Assembly (NCBI GenBank): GCA_021159445.1 | Contig: JAGGRV010000068.1 | Location: forward strand, 1 to 7,107 | DNA from: Deltaproteobacteria bacterium | GTDB taxonomy: Bacteria > Desulfobacterota > Dissulfuribacteria > Dissulfuribacterales > UBA3076 | DNA: 7,107 nt | Reading direction: 5' to 3' | In this document: positions 6,961 to 7,107 of the stretch, in pieces | Layout: every line of letters starts with the position of its first letter | Position numbering within the stretch: the stretch's first letter is position 1 | The notes under the pieces: model-generated | Database searches by the model: none | Told to the model about the DNA's origin: nothing | What the model saw: the letters and a program-made list of their open reading frames with translations, nothing else | Position numbers and translations under genes: made by a program

Positions 6961-6990
6961 GATGTAGCACAAAGTATGATCATGAGTCAA
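6961..6990 (-). promoter_or_regulatory. Candidate sigma-70-type promoter for the pyr operon
   Basis: TTGACT (6990-6985, five of six bases matching the -35 consensus) is followed after 18 bases by TGC-TACATC (-10 at 6966-6961), an extended -10 with a weak hexamer. Transcription would start near 6954, almost on the leader ATG at 6953. An alternative -10, TATTAT at 6957-6952, has no good -35 and would start inside the leader frame. The spacer contains the palindrome ATGATCAT (6976-6983). Assignment is by eye and tentative. Confidence 0.35.
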
Positions 6991-7107
6991 GTAAGTCTCG
7001 TTTAAGCCGAAAATAAAAATTAGCTGCTAAGGAACGTACAATAAATAACTTGAACAAATTAATGTCTTTTTTGCCGTCTTCTTCGTTGCTCGTCGATCAC
7101 ATAACCC

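Noticed and set aside
6860..7000. PyrR-dependent attenuation
   Set aside because: I could not find the conserved PyrR-binding loop sequence, and the leader is too short for the usual anti-antiterminator, antiterminator and terminator series.
7062..7107. Possible gene ends or starts at the right edge: a plus-strand frame from ATG 7062, and minus-strand tails ending at TAA 7061-7059 or TAG 7029-7027
   Set aside because: Too little sequence, competing frames, and no ribosome-binding site before the plus-strand ATG. None can be supported.

Overview
The window looks like a piece of an anaerobic bacterial chromosome, most likely a Desulfobacterota-type (former Deltaproteobacteria) sulfate or metal reducer. 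The clues are an exported multihaem c-type cytochrome that appears to be a selenoprotein, a PilS/PilR-like two-component pair, and a pyrB-pyrC pair. The assignment is inferred from gene content only.

Left part, plus strand (1-1440): one gene for a five-haem cytochrome. It is interrupted by a single in-frame TGA at 989-991, and the same frame continues to a TAA at 1379-1381. A compact stem-loop lies directly after the TGA (1006-1026), as expected for a bacterial SECIS element. I therefore read the gene as one 446-residue selenoprotein with Sec317, not as two genes or a pseudogene. It ends at a double hairpin (1383-1433) shared with the convergent gene on the other strand.

Middle part, minus strand (1440-4467): a sigma-54-type response regulator (receiver, AAA+, Fis-type helix-turn-helix) followed by an overlapping membrane histidine kinase (six membrane segments, PAS, HisKA, HATPase). 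Domain layout and the C-terminal helix-turn-helix resemble PilR and PilS, but no pilus gene is visible.

Right part, minus strand (4603-6953): pyrB (aspartate carbamoyltransferase) then pyrC (class I dihydroorotase), consecutive steps of de novo pyrimidine synthesis. Just upstream of pyrB lies a compact control region: a candidate promoter, a 30-codon leader reading frame that runs through an intrinsic terminator and ends in an ATGA overlap with pyrB, and a pyrB Shine-Dalgarno sequence buried in that terminator. This closely resembles the logic of the E. coli pyrL-pyrBI attenuator. All four minus-strand genes are co-directional, and only 135 bp without a clear terminator separates pyrC from the regulator gene, so read-through is possible.

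The two most notable items are the candidate selenocysteine cytochrome and the pyrL-like attenuator. The last 150 bp or so at the right edge is AT-rich and holds no gene I can support.
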